Source: Flectobacillus sp049240685
GTDB lineage: Bacteria > Bacteroidota > Bacteroidia > Cytophagales > Spirosomataceae
Direction of reading: 5' to 3'
NCBI RefSeq assembly: GCF_049240685.1
Contig: NZ_JBMLSD010000027.1
Location: forward strand, 1-52,056
Length of the DNA: 52,056 nt
The position numbers and the translations under genes are program-made. Below are positions 25,965 to 34,374 of this stretch, in pieces (within the stretch, counting starts at the first letter, position 1; every line of letters begins with the position of its first letter). The notes beneath the pieces are model-generated. The model was not told the origin of the DNA, did no database searches, and saw nothing but the letters and a program-made list of their open reading frames with translations.

Positions 25965-27164
25965 TTAGCAAATTCTTGAATGAAATTGAAATTTTGATGG
26001 CTCACAAAAACTATTTTTATAAACTGCAATAGCCTCATTAATAAAGTTTTCTCTAGAATAACTATTTCTGTTTGACAAAGCTTGAGATTTTAAGGCTTGG
26101 TAAAGTTGGAAATTATTTTCTAATAACTCGATAGATTGAATGATATTGGCTACTTCCTGCTCGCTATCTTGAGATGGAGCTACAAGAACACCGTTATGTA
26201 AATGCTCAATCACTTCGTTGTTACCTCGACTATCCGATGCTATCACAGGTACGCCCATCGCCAAGGCTTCGAGCACACATACAGGAATGCCTTCTTTTTT
26301 ACTCGGAAAAACAAAATAATCAGAAATTGACAAATATTCTTCCACTCGAGAAGTAAACCCTGTTATCGTAATATCTGGATGCTGCTCGATATATTCCCAT
26401 TGTGAGGTACTGAGCCCACTCGGATGTACTGGGTCGAGACCACCTATCAACAATAGTTTGAATTGCTGTGGATAACTTTGAATCAGTTGTAAAAAAGCCT
26501 TTACCACAATATGAAAGCCCTTGAATGCGACAAATCGTCCTGTAAAAGCAATGACTTTTTGTTGTTGAATCCCTAAGATTTGACGTAAAGTGGTTCGTGT
26601 ATTTTCTGAAAAATTAAGAGGATTAAATTTTTCCAAATTACAGCCCAAACCAAGACTTTGATGTTTGTAAACTTTGTTTTTATAAACCGTTTGGACAATA
26701 TCCACATCGGGTTGGTTGAGCAAAAAGATTTTATCGAGCTTTTGAAAACAAAGATTTTCTAAAAAGTAAAAAAGCCCTTTTTTCCAACCAGAGCTACTAT
26801 TGAGCCCCAATCCATGAAATGTACCCCAATATGGAATACCCATTTTTCGAAAAAGAATCGTAGGAAATACGCCTGTGGTAAAATGTGCATGTACCAAATC
26901 GGGCTTGATGTCCGTCACCAAGCGCCGTATTTGCCAAGCTGCCAGTAATTCGTGTTTAATTCGAAGACTTCTTGGAATACCTAAATAATGAAAATGGATA
27001 TTAAGATGATTGAAAGAATAAAGATTGGGGATATCTATAGTTTTTTCAGCCGAACAAACAATGTGTAGCTCGATGTCGGGAAAATGCTCGAATATGGATA
27101 AGGATAATTCCGATAAAAAAATATTAAAACTCCCTACATCGGAAATAATAAACATAAATTTCAT
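25965..27164 (-). CDS. Glycosyltransferase family 4 (GT-B)
   Basis: A 399-residue cytoplasmic or peripheral glycosyltransferase for surface polysaccharide. The C-terminal Rossmann half has FTGRFVAFKGFHIVVKAF and the EX7E motif EGIPVCVLE followed by ALAMGVPVIASDSRGNNEVI, as in GT4 enzymes. The N-terminal half has PDLVHAHFTTG. Donor and acceptor cannot be told. It lies 32 bases downstream of a GT2 gene in the same direction, forming a two-gene operon. Confidence 0.9.
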   Translation of the reverse strand: MKFMFIISDVGSFNIFLSELSLSIFEHFPDIELHIVCSAEKTIDIPNLYSFNHLNIHFHYLGIPRSLRIKHELLAAWQIRRLVTDIKPDLVHAHFTTGVFPTILFRKMGIPYWGTFHGLGLNSSSGWKKGLFYFLENLCFQKLDKIFLLNQPDVDIVQTVYKNKVYKHQSLGLGCNLEKFNPLNFSENTRTTLRQILGIQQQKVIAFTGRFVAFKGFHIVVKAFLQLIQSYPQQFKLLLIGGLDPVHPSGLSTSQWEYIEQHPDITITGFTSRVEEYLSISDYFVFPSKKEGIPVCVLEALAMGVPVIASDSRGNNEVIEHLHNGVLVAPSQDSEQEVANIIQSIELLENNFQLYQALKSQALSNRNSYSRENFINEAIAVYKNSFCEPSKFQFHSRIC

Positions 27165-27196
27165 AAACTTTACTAGGCAAAATGATGACTCAAAAA

Positions 27197-28111
27197 CTAG
27201 GATGATAACCTAGACTTACCCACTCGATTGACGATACCATCGTACCAGCCACAAAGAATGTATTTGAGATATTTTCTTTTTTGAGGAACTATAGCAATAT
27301 AGACAAGCACCCTAGAAACGGTATAGAAAAGTTCTCGGACTTTGTATTGCCAATGGATATGGGGTTGCTTAAGCATCAATATCGAATTTCGAGCCAAATA
27401 ATATCTTCTTAAAGGACTATGCAACGAAATTTCTCTTCCAAAAACCTTCAGACGGTCGTCGCCTACCTGATGCCACATTATAGCCGAAGGAATAGCAAAT
27501 AGTTTGAATGCTTTATTGCAGGCTCGAAAACTCCACTCAATATCAATGTAATCAATAAAAAAATCTTCGTTCATGAATCCTATTGCCTCAAAAGTCTTCC
27601 TATCAATTAAGCAACCAGAAGAAATCAGGAAAGAAGCAGAAATAGGTTGAGTATCCTTGTTTTGGGGATAATTATGAATGAGTCTAAATCCCCGAAAAAC
27701 CGAAATGGGATAATTGCGTAGGGTGCGTGGGTCGCGATAAATCGGCCCAACTGCACCAAGATTATGACCATCGACTGTCAGCTTATTCCAAGCCTCTAGT
27801 AATTGCTGAACCATTTGCTCTTCAGGCAAACTATCGTGGTCGAATAAGATAACCCCACCTATTTCTGGTTTTTCTAAAGCAAATACTATTCCTTTATTTT
27901 GGGCAAAGCCTATTCCAAGGTTATCTGATAGCGAAATAAGGGTAGTTTGGGGATAAGTGACCAATATTTTTTTTATTTCTTCAATATTATGGCTTCCATT
28001 GTCTACCACAACAACAATGGCTACCTGTGAGCATAGCCTTTCTAGTAGCTGTTGGATATCGGTAATCAATGGATGGTAGGTGACAATTACCGCCGCAATT
28101 TGACCAGTCAT
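27197..28111 (-). CDS. Glycosyltransferase family 2, rhamnosyltransferase-like
   Basis: A 304-residue GT-A enzyme. The start AAVIVTYHP, VVVVDNGSHN and the DXD-like VILFDHDSLPEEQMVQQLLEAW follow the pattern of bacterial O-antigen rhamnosyltransferases. SGCLIDRKTFEAIGFMNEDFFIDYIDIEWSFR-type sequence marks the acceptor side (key residues D and E of the YIDIEW segment). First gene of the pair with the GT4 enzyme; a repeat island lies upstream. Confidence 0.9.
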   Translation of the reverse strand: MTGQIAAVIVTYHPLITDIQQLLERLCSQVAIVVVVDNGSHNIEEIKKILVTYPQTTLISLSDNLGIGFAQNKGIVFALEKPEIGGVILFDHDSLPEEQMVQQLLEAWNKLTVDGHNLGAVGPIYRDPRTLRNYPISVFRGFRLIHNYPQNKDTQPISASFLISSGCLIDRKTFEAIGFMNEDFFIDYIDIEWSFRACNKAFKLFAIPSAIMWHQVGDDRLKVFGREISLHSPLRRYYLARNSILMLKQPHIHWQYKVRELFYTVSRVLVYIAIVPQKRKYLKYILCGWYDGIVNRVGKSRLSS

Positions 28112-28133
28112 AAGTTAGGAATGCAGAGTTAGT

Positions 28134-28195
28134 TTTAATTTATTTACTTAGGCCACAGGCACGAGGCAAAACGTGTTAAAATGTTATGAAGTTAA
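28134..28195. repeat. Repeat core A, left arm only
   Basis: AGGCCACAGGCACGAGGCAAAACGTGTTAAAAT-type sequence: three AGGCANN heptads, then a GTGTTAAAAT box as in the other core A copies (28320, 46990). It runs directly into core B copy 2. Confidence 0.6.
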
Positions 28196-28300
28196 GTACT
28201 TGGCTTAAGGCTTTAGGCCTTAGGCAAAAGGTCTTTATAATTTCATTAAAAATTCTTTTCTTCTTTAGCTTAGGGCCTAATTCCTATTGCCTGAAATCTT
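28196..28300 (+). repeat. Repeat core B, copy 2
   Basis: TTGGCTTAAGGCTTTAGGC heptads, then GGCAAAAGGTCTTTATAATT and TCATTAAAAA, then TTTTCTTCTTTAGCTTAGGG and heptads ending GCCTGAAA. It aligns with 19251-19375 and, in reverse complement, with 47071-47160. Confidence 0.75.
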
Positions 28301-28436
28301 AAATCTAATTTTGTGTTTTAGGCACAAGGCAAAGAGTGTTAAATCGATCCTTTGTAAGGATAGATATATTTTTGCCGAATGCCCAAAGCTGAAACCCGAA
28401 AGCACAATAATTAAACTTTATTTTGCCTACTAACTT
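28301..28436 (+). repeat. Repeat core A, copy 2
   Basis: TTTTGTGTTTTAGGCACAAG, GGCAAAGAGTGTTAAAT, then GGATAGATAT, then GCCGAAT-GCCCAAA-GCTGAAA-CCCGAAA heptads, then ACAATAATTAAACTTTATTT leading into the 117-bp palindrome. The same order of blocks is seen at 46961-47076 and 44921-45255. Confidence 0.75.
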
Positions 28437-28553
28437 AAGTAGTAGGAAAGATTAAACTAATACCATAACTGAGGCAAAATTCGCCTATAACCTTTTGATT
28501 ATGATTATATTACAATAACTGATATACTGTTAACGAATTACGTCTCTTTACTT
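28437..28553. repeat. 117-bp imperfect palindrome, copy 2
   Basis: Same length and layout as 82-198. Shared blocks are AGGAAAGATTAAA, CTGAGGCAAAATT, CTTTTGAT, ATACTGTTAAC (ATACTATTAAC in copy 1) and an end TTTACTT. The inner inverted pair is less perfect here than in copy 1. Confidence 0.7.
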
Positions 28554-28584
28554 CATAACCACAGAAATACTTTTTTCAAAAACC

Positions 28585-28640
28585 TACTGCCGAAAGCTGA
28601 TACCCAAAAGCCTAGTGCCTTCGGCTTACTTCCGAAATCA
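28585..28640. repeat. Heptad repeat patch upstream of the esterase-like gene's 3' end
   Basis: GCCGAAA-GCTGATA-CCCAAAA-GCCTAGT-GCCTTCG-GCTTACT in 7-base register (about 28591-28632). It lies within 45 bases of the esterase-like stop codon. Confidence 0.65.
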
Positions 28641-28673
28641 GACATCCCAAATCCTTACAAACTCATTAATCAA

Positions 28674-29471
28674 TTAGTTGTCTTTTGCGAGTCTCTTGAA
28701 GAAATCAAAATGCCAGCGAATGGCTTTTTGGAAATAGCTTCTATCGTGTTTGCCGGGCTGAGATACGTAGGTTGCTCGGATACGTAATTCGTCGCAACGT
28801 TTTTTGAAAAAATTGGTATTTTCATACTGGGGGTCGTCGATACCACAGTCAAAAATGATTTCTTTTTGTGTATTTGCAAACTTACCAATATTACTTATAA
28901 TCGATAAATTACGTAAGGTTTCAAAATCTGTATTGCCTAAAAGCGTTCTCAAACGAGCGTTGTCTACTTCATTTTGCATATCCAAAATCCCAGCGCAACT
29001 CCCTACTGAGCGGAAAATATCTGGCTTTTTCAAAAATAAATACATTGCGCCAAAACCACCCATTCCTACACCCGTGATAAATACTTGATCGGTATCTATT
29101 CGGTATTTTTCCATCATGGTAGTATGTAAATCTTTGAAGAAAAAATCTTCAAACTTACTCGTAGCTTTTCGTGGGCTATTGATATACCACGAATCATTCA
29201 AGCCATCGGGACAAACAATGACAAAACCATAAGCATCGGCATATTTTTGAACATTCAGAAAATTACTCCACTGTTTAAAGTTCCCTCCTTGCTCATGTAA
29301 AAGATATACCATCGGAAAACGCTTTGCCGTATTGCGAGTATATTCCTTTGGCGTAAAGACTAAGGTTGTATCAGCATAAGGGACATAAATAGGATTGAAA
29401 TAGAGCGTTTCCTGAGCTAAAAGTTGTTGGCTCACACATAAGACAAGAAGCACAATAATCCATTTTTTCAT
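28674..29471 (-). CDS. Exported esterase-fold protein (EstD/feruloyl-esterase type) lacking the catalytic serine
   Basis: A 265-residue alpha/beta hydrolase of the putative esterase family (PF00756 type), exported by a signal peptide ending QQLLAQ. Family landmarks are FPMVYLLHEQGGNFKQW, FVIVCPDGLNDSWY and FITGVGMGGFGAMY. The usual nucleophile elbow is GxSMGG; here it is GVGMGG, with Gly136 (codon GGA) where serine is expected. Candidate Asp (near 212, GIDDPQ) and His242 (PGKHD) are present. It is therefore probably inactive as a serine esterase, or binds rather than cleaves its ligand. A sequencing error would need more than one base change. Confidence 0.82.
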   Translation of the reverse strand: MKKWIIVLLVLCVSQQLLAQETLYFNPIYVPYADTTLVFTPKEYTRNTAKRFPMVYLLHEQGGNFKQWSNFLNVQKYADAYGFVIVCPDGLNDSWYINSPRKATSKFEDFFFKDLHTTMMEKYRIDTDQVFITGVGMGGFGAMYLFLKKPDIFRSVGSCAGILDMQNEVDNARLRTLLGNTDFETLRNLSIISNIGKFANTQKEIIFDCGIDDPQYENTNFFKKRCDELRIRATYVSQPGKHDRSYFQKAIRWHFDFFKRLAKDN

Positions 29472-29526
29472 AGTAGTTAGTCTTTAGAAAGTTGCCTATA
29501 AATTGTATATCCGTTATTAGAGCGGT

Positions 29527-29605
29527 AAGTAGGAAAACGTTATTAGTTAATAGTGTACCCGTTAATAACCTAGATTACAGCTATTTAAACCTTATAATTT
29601 TGAGA
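29527..29605 (-). repeat. Partial copy of the 117-bp palindrome
   Basis: AAGTAGGAAAACGTTATTAG and TTAATAGTGTA match the reverse complement of 160-198 closely (AAGTAGGAAAACGTTAGTAG, TTAATAGTATA). The similarity fades after about 45-80 bases. Confidence 0.6.
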
Positions 29606-29688
29606 AAAAACACTTATTTTGACTACCAACACAAGTCTTACCTCAGTGTTGATAATATGACCTGCTCTTGTCAAATGATTCCACTTAG

Positions 29689-29708
29689 CGGGTGAATTTA
29701 TTCACCCG
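29689..29708. promoter_or_regulatory. Perfect 20-base palindrome after the PBP4-like gene
   Basis: CGGGTGAATTTATTCACCCG, with 8-base arms CGGGTGAA/TTCACCCG around TTTA. It lies 30 bases beyond the PBP4-like stop and about 220 bases upstream of the esterase-like start. It could be a terminator without a strong T-tract or an operator. Confidence 0.45.
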
Positions 29709-29737
29709 TAACGAAAATACCCGAGTCACAAGTAGCT

Positions 29738-31042
29738 TTAATATTGGTAAATTTCTGTCAAAATTTTCACCACTTCTTTTCGTATCTCTGCCATTGGTTT
29801 TACAAAATTGTTATTCATCAAAGAAAAGCATAATACCTTTCCTTGCTTGGTAACCAAATATCCGCTCAGGTTATAATTATTACTAAAAGAGCCCGATTTG
29901 GCGAAAATAAAAGGTTTATCTGTTTTAGGCATCAGCGATTTGAGCGTGCCAGATTGTCCTACGGCTGGAAAGACTTTAAACAATTTTTCCTGTGGCACTT
30001 CTTGATACATCTGGCGCAAAACCATTACCAAATCTCTTGGCGTAATCATATTATATCTCGAAAGTCCTGAGCCATCTACCCACGTAATGGCATCGGGAAG
30101 AGTATTCAAATAATTGGTTTTAGCTTTTTCTATCCCTTTTTTTACATTCAATTCTCCTGCCAAAATTTGTCCACACATCAACATCAAATGCTCTGCCATC
30201 ATGTTATCACTGACGTGCAGCATTCTGGCAAAAACTGTATCTACAGGCAAACTCATCAATGTTTTGGCACTGGAACGTAGGGGGGCATCAATCAGCGTTA
30301 CGGGTTTTCCTACAATACTCGCTAATAGTTCTGTGGTTAGTTTATTCGATGTTTTAAAGGGTACTTCTTGCTCAAAATTAGCCTTGGGAGCTTTCCCTTG
30401 AGGTATTTCAAAAGAATTACTTGATTCAACACGAGTCACACCAAAATTATTGGGACTTTTAACGCTTACGATTTTATCCTGAAAATAGGCAGGGTTTGCT
30501 ATCAAACTATTCCCATTTGCCTTAAAGCCCACTACATTGCCATGAATAGGCAAAGGGCTTATTTCGGAAGCATAATCATCGTTATAGTCATCCCATGCCC
30601 AACCCGGGCCATAGTGTTTTCCCGTAAAGTTATTGGCAGAGAAATAGATTTTTTGTGGACTATTTTTCAAGAAATCTAACACTTTAGAGGCTGGCATACT
30701 CGGACTCAAAAAGCTAGGGTCTCCCGTGCCCCAAATAATCAAAGAATCGGCATTGGTGACATATTTTAAGGCAGGTAACGAATCACCCAAAGTTCGCTGA
30801 CTTACGTAATAGGTCAATATTTTGGTATTCGATGCAGGTTGAAAATAGCGGTTTCCTTGATAACTAAAAATCTCCTTTTGCTCAGATAAATCGTATAAAA
30901 CAAAACCAGTATGATTCTGCGAAAATGTACTAGACTCGGATAATAACTTTCCTAACTTTTTGCTACTCAACTTGCTAGTCTGACAAGCTGTCAAGCTAAC
31001 TACACATCCTATCACCAGTCCTACTATTGAGCGTTTTTTCAT
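29738..31042 (-). CDS. dacB: D-alanyl-D-alanine carboxypeptidase/endopeptidase, PBP4 (DacB) family lipoprotein
   Basis: Trims or cuts peptidoglycan cross-links in the periplasm. The signal peptide ends in a lipobox (SLTAC, Cys20), so it is membrane-anchored. Penicillin-binding motifs are SNTK (Ser71, Lys74), SDN (in HVSDNMMAEHL) and KSG (in FAKSGSFSN), in the right order, with the large insertion between the first two motifs that marks class C PBPs. The 434 residues are within family range. It is divergent from recQ copy 2 (236 bases between). Confidence 0.92.
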   Translation of the reverse strand: MKKRSIVGLVIGCVVSLTACQTSKLSSKKLGKLLSESSTFSQNHTGFVLYDLSEQKEIFSYQGNRYFQPASNTKILTYYVSQRTLGDSLPALKYVTNADSLIIWGTGDPSFLSPSMPASKVLDFLKNSPQKIYFSANNFTGKHYGPGWAWDDYNDDYASEISPLPIHGNVVGFKANGNSLIANPAYFQDKIVSVKSPNNFGVTRVESSNSFEIPQGKAPKANFEQEVPFKTSNKLTTELLASIVGKPVTLIDAPLRSSAKTLMSLPVDTVFARMLHVSDNMMAEHLMLMCGQILAGELNVKKGIEKAKTNYLNTLPDAITWVDGSGLSRYNMITPRDLVMVLRQMYQEVPQEKLFKVFPAVGQSGTLKSLMPKTDKPFIFAKSGSFSNNYNLSGYLVTKQGKVLCFSLMNNNFVKPMAEIRKEVVKILTEIYQY

Positions 31043-31204
31043 TGTTTGTTGTTAAAAATAAAATGGAGACAGAAATACTCGATTTCGACATCCTCCGAGA
31101 TTAGAAATACAATTGACTAATAACACTTTTTAGAAAGTTTAAATATAAGAAAAAAACAGAAACTTCTTTCTGTCTTTGCCGCAGTCTTGGATATACGACC
31201 GAAA

Positions 31205-31236
31205 CTTGACATTTGGCTACGGTAATTTTACTTTTG
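31205..31236 (+). promoter_or_regulatory. Probable promoter of the second recQ
   Basis: CTTG (31205-31208, three of four consensus bases), 20 bases, then TACTTTTG (31229-31236), fitting TTTG-N20-TAnnTTTG. The start codon is about 40 bases downstream. Confidence 0.45.
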
Positions 31237-31278
31237 CTGAAGTTATCCACTATCAACATCTAACACCTGCCTTTACGA

Positions 31279-33198
31279 ATGCAATATCCGATACATCAAA
31301 TATTACAGCAATATTGGGGCTATAGCTCTTTTCGTCCTTTACAAGAAGACATTATTCTGTCTGTCTTGAACGGTAGTGATACCCTGGCATTATTGCCCAC
31401 GGGAGGCGGAAAATCTATTTGCTTTCAGGTGCCTGCCATGGCGATGGAAGGCCTGTGCTTGGTCATAACGCCCTTAATTGCTTTGATGCAAGACCAAGTA
31501 GCGCAATTGCGCCGAAGAGGTATTTCGGCAGTGGCGATATATGCGGGGATGCACCGAAACCAAATAGATATTGCTCTGGATAACTGTATCTATGGCGATG
31601 TAAAGTTTTTGTATATTTCTCCTGAAAGGCTTCAGACCTCTCTTTTTCTCGAAAGGGTAAAAGCCATGAAGTTATGTTTATTGGCCATTGACGAAGCGCA
31701 CTGTATTTCGCAATGGGGTTATGATTTTAGACCTCCTTATTTGAAAATAGCGGAATTTAGACAGTTATTCCCTACACTTCGTACGATTGCCTTGACTGCC
31801 ACGGCGACAAAAGAAGTCAAAACAGATATTTTGGCGAAGCTTGCCATGCAAAACCCTCAGGTGTTTCAGCAGAGTTTTGCTAGAGCCAATTTATCTTATT
31901 CAACGCTTTTTGAAGAAAACAAAATAGCACGCCTAGTAGCTATGCTCCAAAAGGTAGCAGGAACGGCCATTGTATATGTCCGTAATCGTCGGAAAACGCA
32001 GGAAGTAGCTCAATTTCTTCAAAAATCTGGTATATCTGCGACCTTTTATCATGCAGGAATCAATGCACAAGAACGTAGTCAAAAGCAAGAACAGTGGATT
32101 AAAAATCAGGTTCGTGTGATGGTGGCAACCAATGCCTTCGGTATGGGGATTGACAAACCCGATGTACGCTTGGTAGTGCATTTAGATTTACCCGAAACAC
32201 TCGAAGCCTATTATCAGGAAGCAGGTCGTGCAGGTCGGGATGGGCAAAAAGCCTTTGCGACGGTGTTGTATGACAAAATGGATATACAAAATTTAGAGAC
32301 AAATACCGCTCAAAAATATCCTCCTATCCAATTGATTCGTAGAGTATATCAATGTTTGGGGAATTATTTTCAACTGGCTGTAGGCGCTGGCGAATTTGCT
32401 TGCTATGATTTGGACCTATCGACTTTCCAACAGCGATTTGATTTGCCTTCACCTGACACGTATTTTGCCTTGAAAATTTTAGAAAATCAAGGATTTATTA
32501 CGCTATCCGAAGCGATTCATCATCCTTCACGAATTACTTTTTCGGTAGATAATCGTCAATTGTATGATTTTCAATTACGAAATCCAAAATATGATACTTT
32601 TGTAAAGTTGCTTTTGAGAATGTACGGAGGAGAGCTTTTTACAGGTTATCTCAATATATCGGAGGCTACCATCTCAAAAGTATTTTCTGCTCCACAAGCA
32701 GAGGTAGAGTTGCTTTTATCTAATCTCGAAAAGTTTGATATTATTCAGTATGACAAACACAAGGATAAACCGCAACTCACATTTCTGACAGGTCGATATG
32801 ATGCCCAACAATTGCCTTTGCAAGTTCAGGATATCGAACAACGTCGTGCGTATGATGTGCAAAAAGCTTCAGCTGTAAAACATTATATCGAGCATCAAAA
32901 ACGCTGTAGAACGCAATTACTCTTGGAATATTTCGACGAGCATACCAACGAAACTTGCGGTGTTTGCGATGTTTGTATTAAGAAAAAACGAGAAGAAAAT
33001 ACTTACCAGCAAGAATTACAATACAAATTTCAAACACAAGAAAAAGTAAAAGCCTTGTTGAGCAATGGCAGTATGTCACCTGAGTTGCTACTCAAAATCA
33101 TGCAACCAAACAATGTCGATTTATTTAAAGCAATTGTACGAGAAATGATAGAAAATCAGCAAATTAGCGTAGATTCGGAAGGGAATTTATCAGTGTAG
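31279..33198 (+). CDS. ATP-dependent DNA helicase, RecQ family, short form
   Basis: Second RecQ homologue, 639 residues. Motifs are LPTGGGKSICFQ, IDEAHCISQWGYDFRP, ALTATATKEV and QEAGRAGRDGQ. The zinc-binding region (CRTQLLLEYFDEHTNETCGVCDVC) comes late. It lacks the HRDC domain and the acidic insertion of the 8199 homologue and is clearly not a recent duplicate. The start MQYPIHQILQQYWGYSSFRPLQ is natural. A small membrane protein gene follows 36 bases later, so they are probably co-transcribed. Confidence 0.93.
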   Translation: MQYPIHQILQQYWGYSSFRPLQEDIILSVLNGSDTLALLPTGGGKSICFQVPAMAMEGLCLVITPLIALMQDQVAQLRRRGISAVAIYAGMHRNQIDIALDNCIYGDVKFLYISPERLQTSLFLERVKAMKLCLLAIDEAHCISQWGYDFRPPYLKIAEFRQLFPTLRTIALTATATKEVKTDILAKLAMQNPQVFQQSFARANLSYSTLFEENKIARLVAMLQKVAGTAIVYVRNRRKTQEVAQFLQKSGISATFYHAGINAQERSQKQEQWIKNQVRVMVATNAFGMGIDKPDVRLVVHLDLPETLEAYYQEAGRAGRDGQKAFATVLYDKMDIQNLETNTAQKYPPIQLIRRVYQCLGNYFQLAVGAGEFACYDLDLSTFQQRFDLPSPDTYFALKILENQGFITLSEAIHHPSRITFSVDNRQLYDFQLRNPKYDTFVKLLLRMYGGELFTGYLNISEATISKVFSAPQAEVELLLSNLEKFDIIQYDKHKDKPQLTFLTGRYDAQQLPLQVQDIEQRRAYDVQKASAVKHYIEHQKRCRTQLLLEYFDEHTNETCGVCDVCIKKKREENTYQQELQYKFQTQEKVKALLSNGSMSPELLLKIMQPNNVDLFKAIVREMIENQQISVDSEGNLSV

Positions 33199-33234
33199 CT
33201 TTTCATTTTTTCTTTTCCCCTTAGCAGAAAACCC

Positions 33235-33741
33235 ATGACCTTACAACAACTATTTGACAGCATTAGTCAAAACCCCTATTTGCTTTTGTATTATTTATTA
33301 CTTGTTCCTGCTGTTACTTTTTTGATAGGGTTATGGCAACCCAATCCTGTCATTGGCTCTTCGGTGCTGGTTCGTTATGCCTACATGGTATTGGCTTATA
33401 TGATTGGTATCCCAGGAATATTTGCCTTGACTTTAGATGTTTATCTCTTTTTATTTGAGCGTCAAAGTATTTGGCAAATGAATTTGATTATTCAGATTTT
33501 GCCGATTGTTTCGATGGCTATTACGCTGATGCTTATCAAGTGGAAAGTTCCTTTCGAGTCCGTACCCGAGCTGGGTAGATTATCGGGCTTTATGACAATA
33601 TTAACGGCACTTATCGGAATACTTTGGTTTGTAGACCGACTACGAATTTATGCCATTACCTACGTTCCTTTTCACTATATCGTAGTCGGATTTATTGTAT
33701 TACTATTAGCCATTCGCTATGGGTGGAAAAAACTATTCTAA
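33235..33741 (+). CDS. Uncharacterised five-helix membrane protein
   Basis: A 168-residue hydrophobic protein with about five membrane helices (residues 15-35, 45-70, 80-100, 118-135, 140-160). I do not recognise a family. It follows the short recQ closely. Its last 9 bases overlap the end of the convergent gene at 33733, leaving no room for a terminator between them. Confidence 0.75.
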   Translation: MTLQQLFDSISQNPYLLLYYLLLVPAVTFLIGLWQPNPVIGSSVLVRYAYMVLAYMIGIPGIFALTLDVYLFLFERQSIWQMNLIIQILPIVSMAITLMLIKWKVPFESVPELGRLSGFMTILTALIGILWFVDRLRIYAITYVPFHYIVVGFIVLLLAIRYGWKKLF

Positions 33742-34254
33742 ACGCTGAGCTTTCTTCAATTCATTGTATTTTGATTTTAGTGTATAAAACTTAATGACGT
33801 ACACAATTAATAAAAAAGCTACCACTGCTGAGATTGACAACGTCAACGTTTTTTCTTCCTCTACTGATTCCAGAATAGTATGGTTTTCTTTTGACCATCC
33901 TTTGTGGCGTTCAGATAGTTCGGTAAGTTCACGGTTTTTTTCACGAAGCTCATTATTCTGTTGAATCAAATCATTGTATTGTTCTGTAAAATCTGATTTT
34001 GATTTTTCGTTAAGGTTATTCAGCTCGTCTAAAATCTCGTTATCCTTTGCCATGATTTCCTTCAAAGCCTCAATGGAGCTTTGCATATCGTCTTTGGTAC
34101 GATTACCAAAAATTCCTGAAGACTGGCTCTCTGACTCTTTGAATTTACTATACAAAACCTGACGCTCTTCTGTGAGCGATTTCAAGCGATCTTGGGCGAT
34201 ACCTTTCGCCACAAAAGACAATAATACAATGAATAAGAAAGAGATTTTTTTCAT
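33733..34254 (-). CDS. Exported coiled-coil protein with C-terminal membrane helix, unknown function
   Basis: A 173-residue protein with a signal peptide (MKKISFLFIVLLSFVAKGIAQ). A long charged helical region (about 22-125) has heptad-like leucine spacing, and a membrane helix (about 137-158) is followed by a short basic tail. The layout suggests a periplasmic coiled coil tethered to the inner membrane. No family recognised. Confidence 0.75.
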   Translation of the reverse strand: MKKISFLFIVLLSFVAKGIAQDRLKSLTEERQVLYSKFKESESQSSGIFGNRTKDDMQSSIEALKEIMAKDNEILDELNNLNEKSKSDFTEQYNDLIQQNNELREKNRELTELSERHKGWSKENHTILESVEEEKTLTLSISAVVAFLLIVYVIKFYTLKSKYNELKKAQRLE

Positions 34255-34374
34255 AATTCAATTAAGCGTTTTTTAGCAAAAGGAATTATTTTGATTGATA
34301 TTGCTTCAGCAATTTAGAATAGCGCCTACAATTTTGGATTTTCTCTAAAAGTGTACGAACCACTCATGATTTCA

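Noticed and set aside
29492..29695. 67-codon plus-strand frame between the PBP4-like and esterase-like genes
   Set aside because: No recognisable motif, overlaps the partial 117-bp repeat, and composition is that of spacer DNA.
8199..33198. The two recQ genes as a recent duplication
   Set aside because: They differ in domain content, length and motif wording (GAGKS versus GGGKS), so they are old paralogues.
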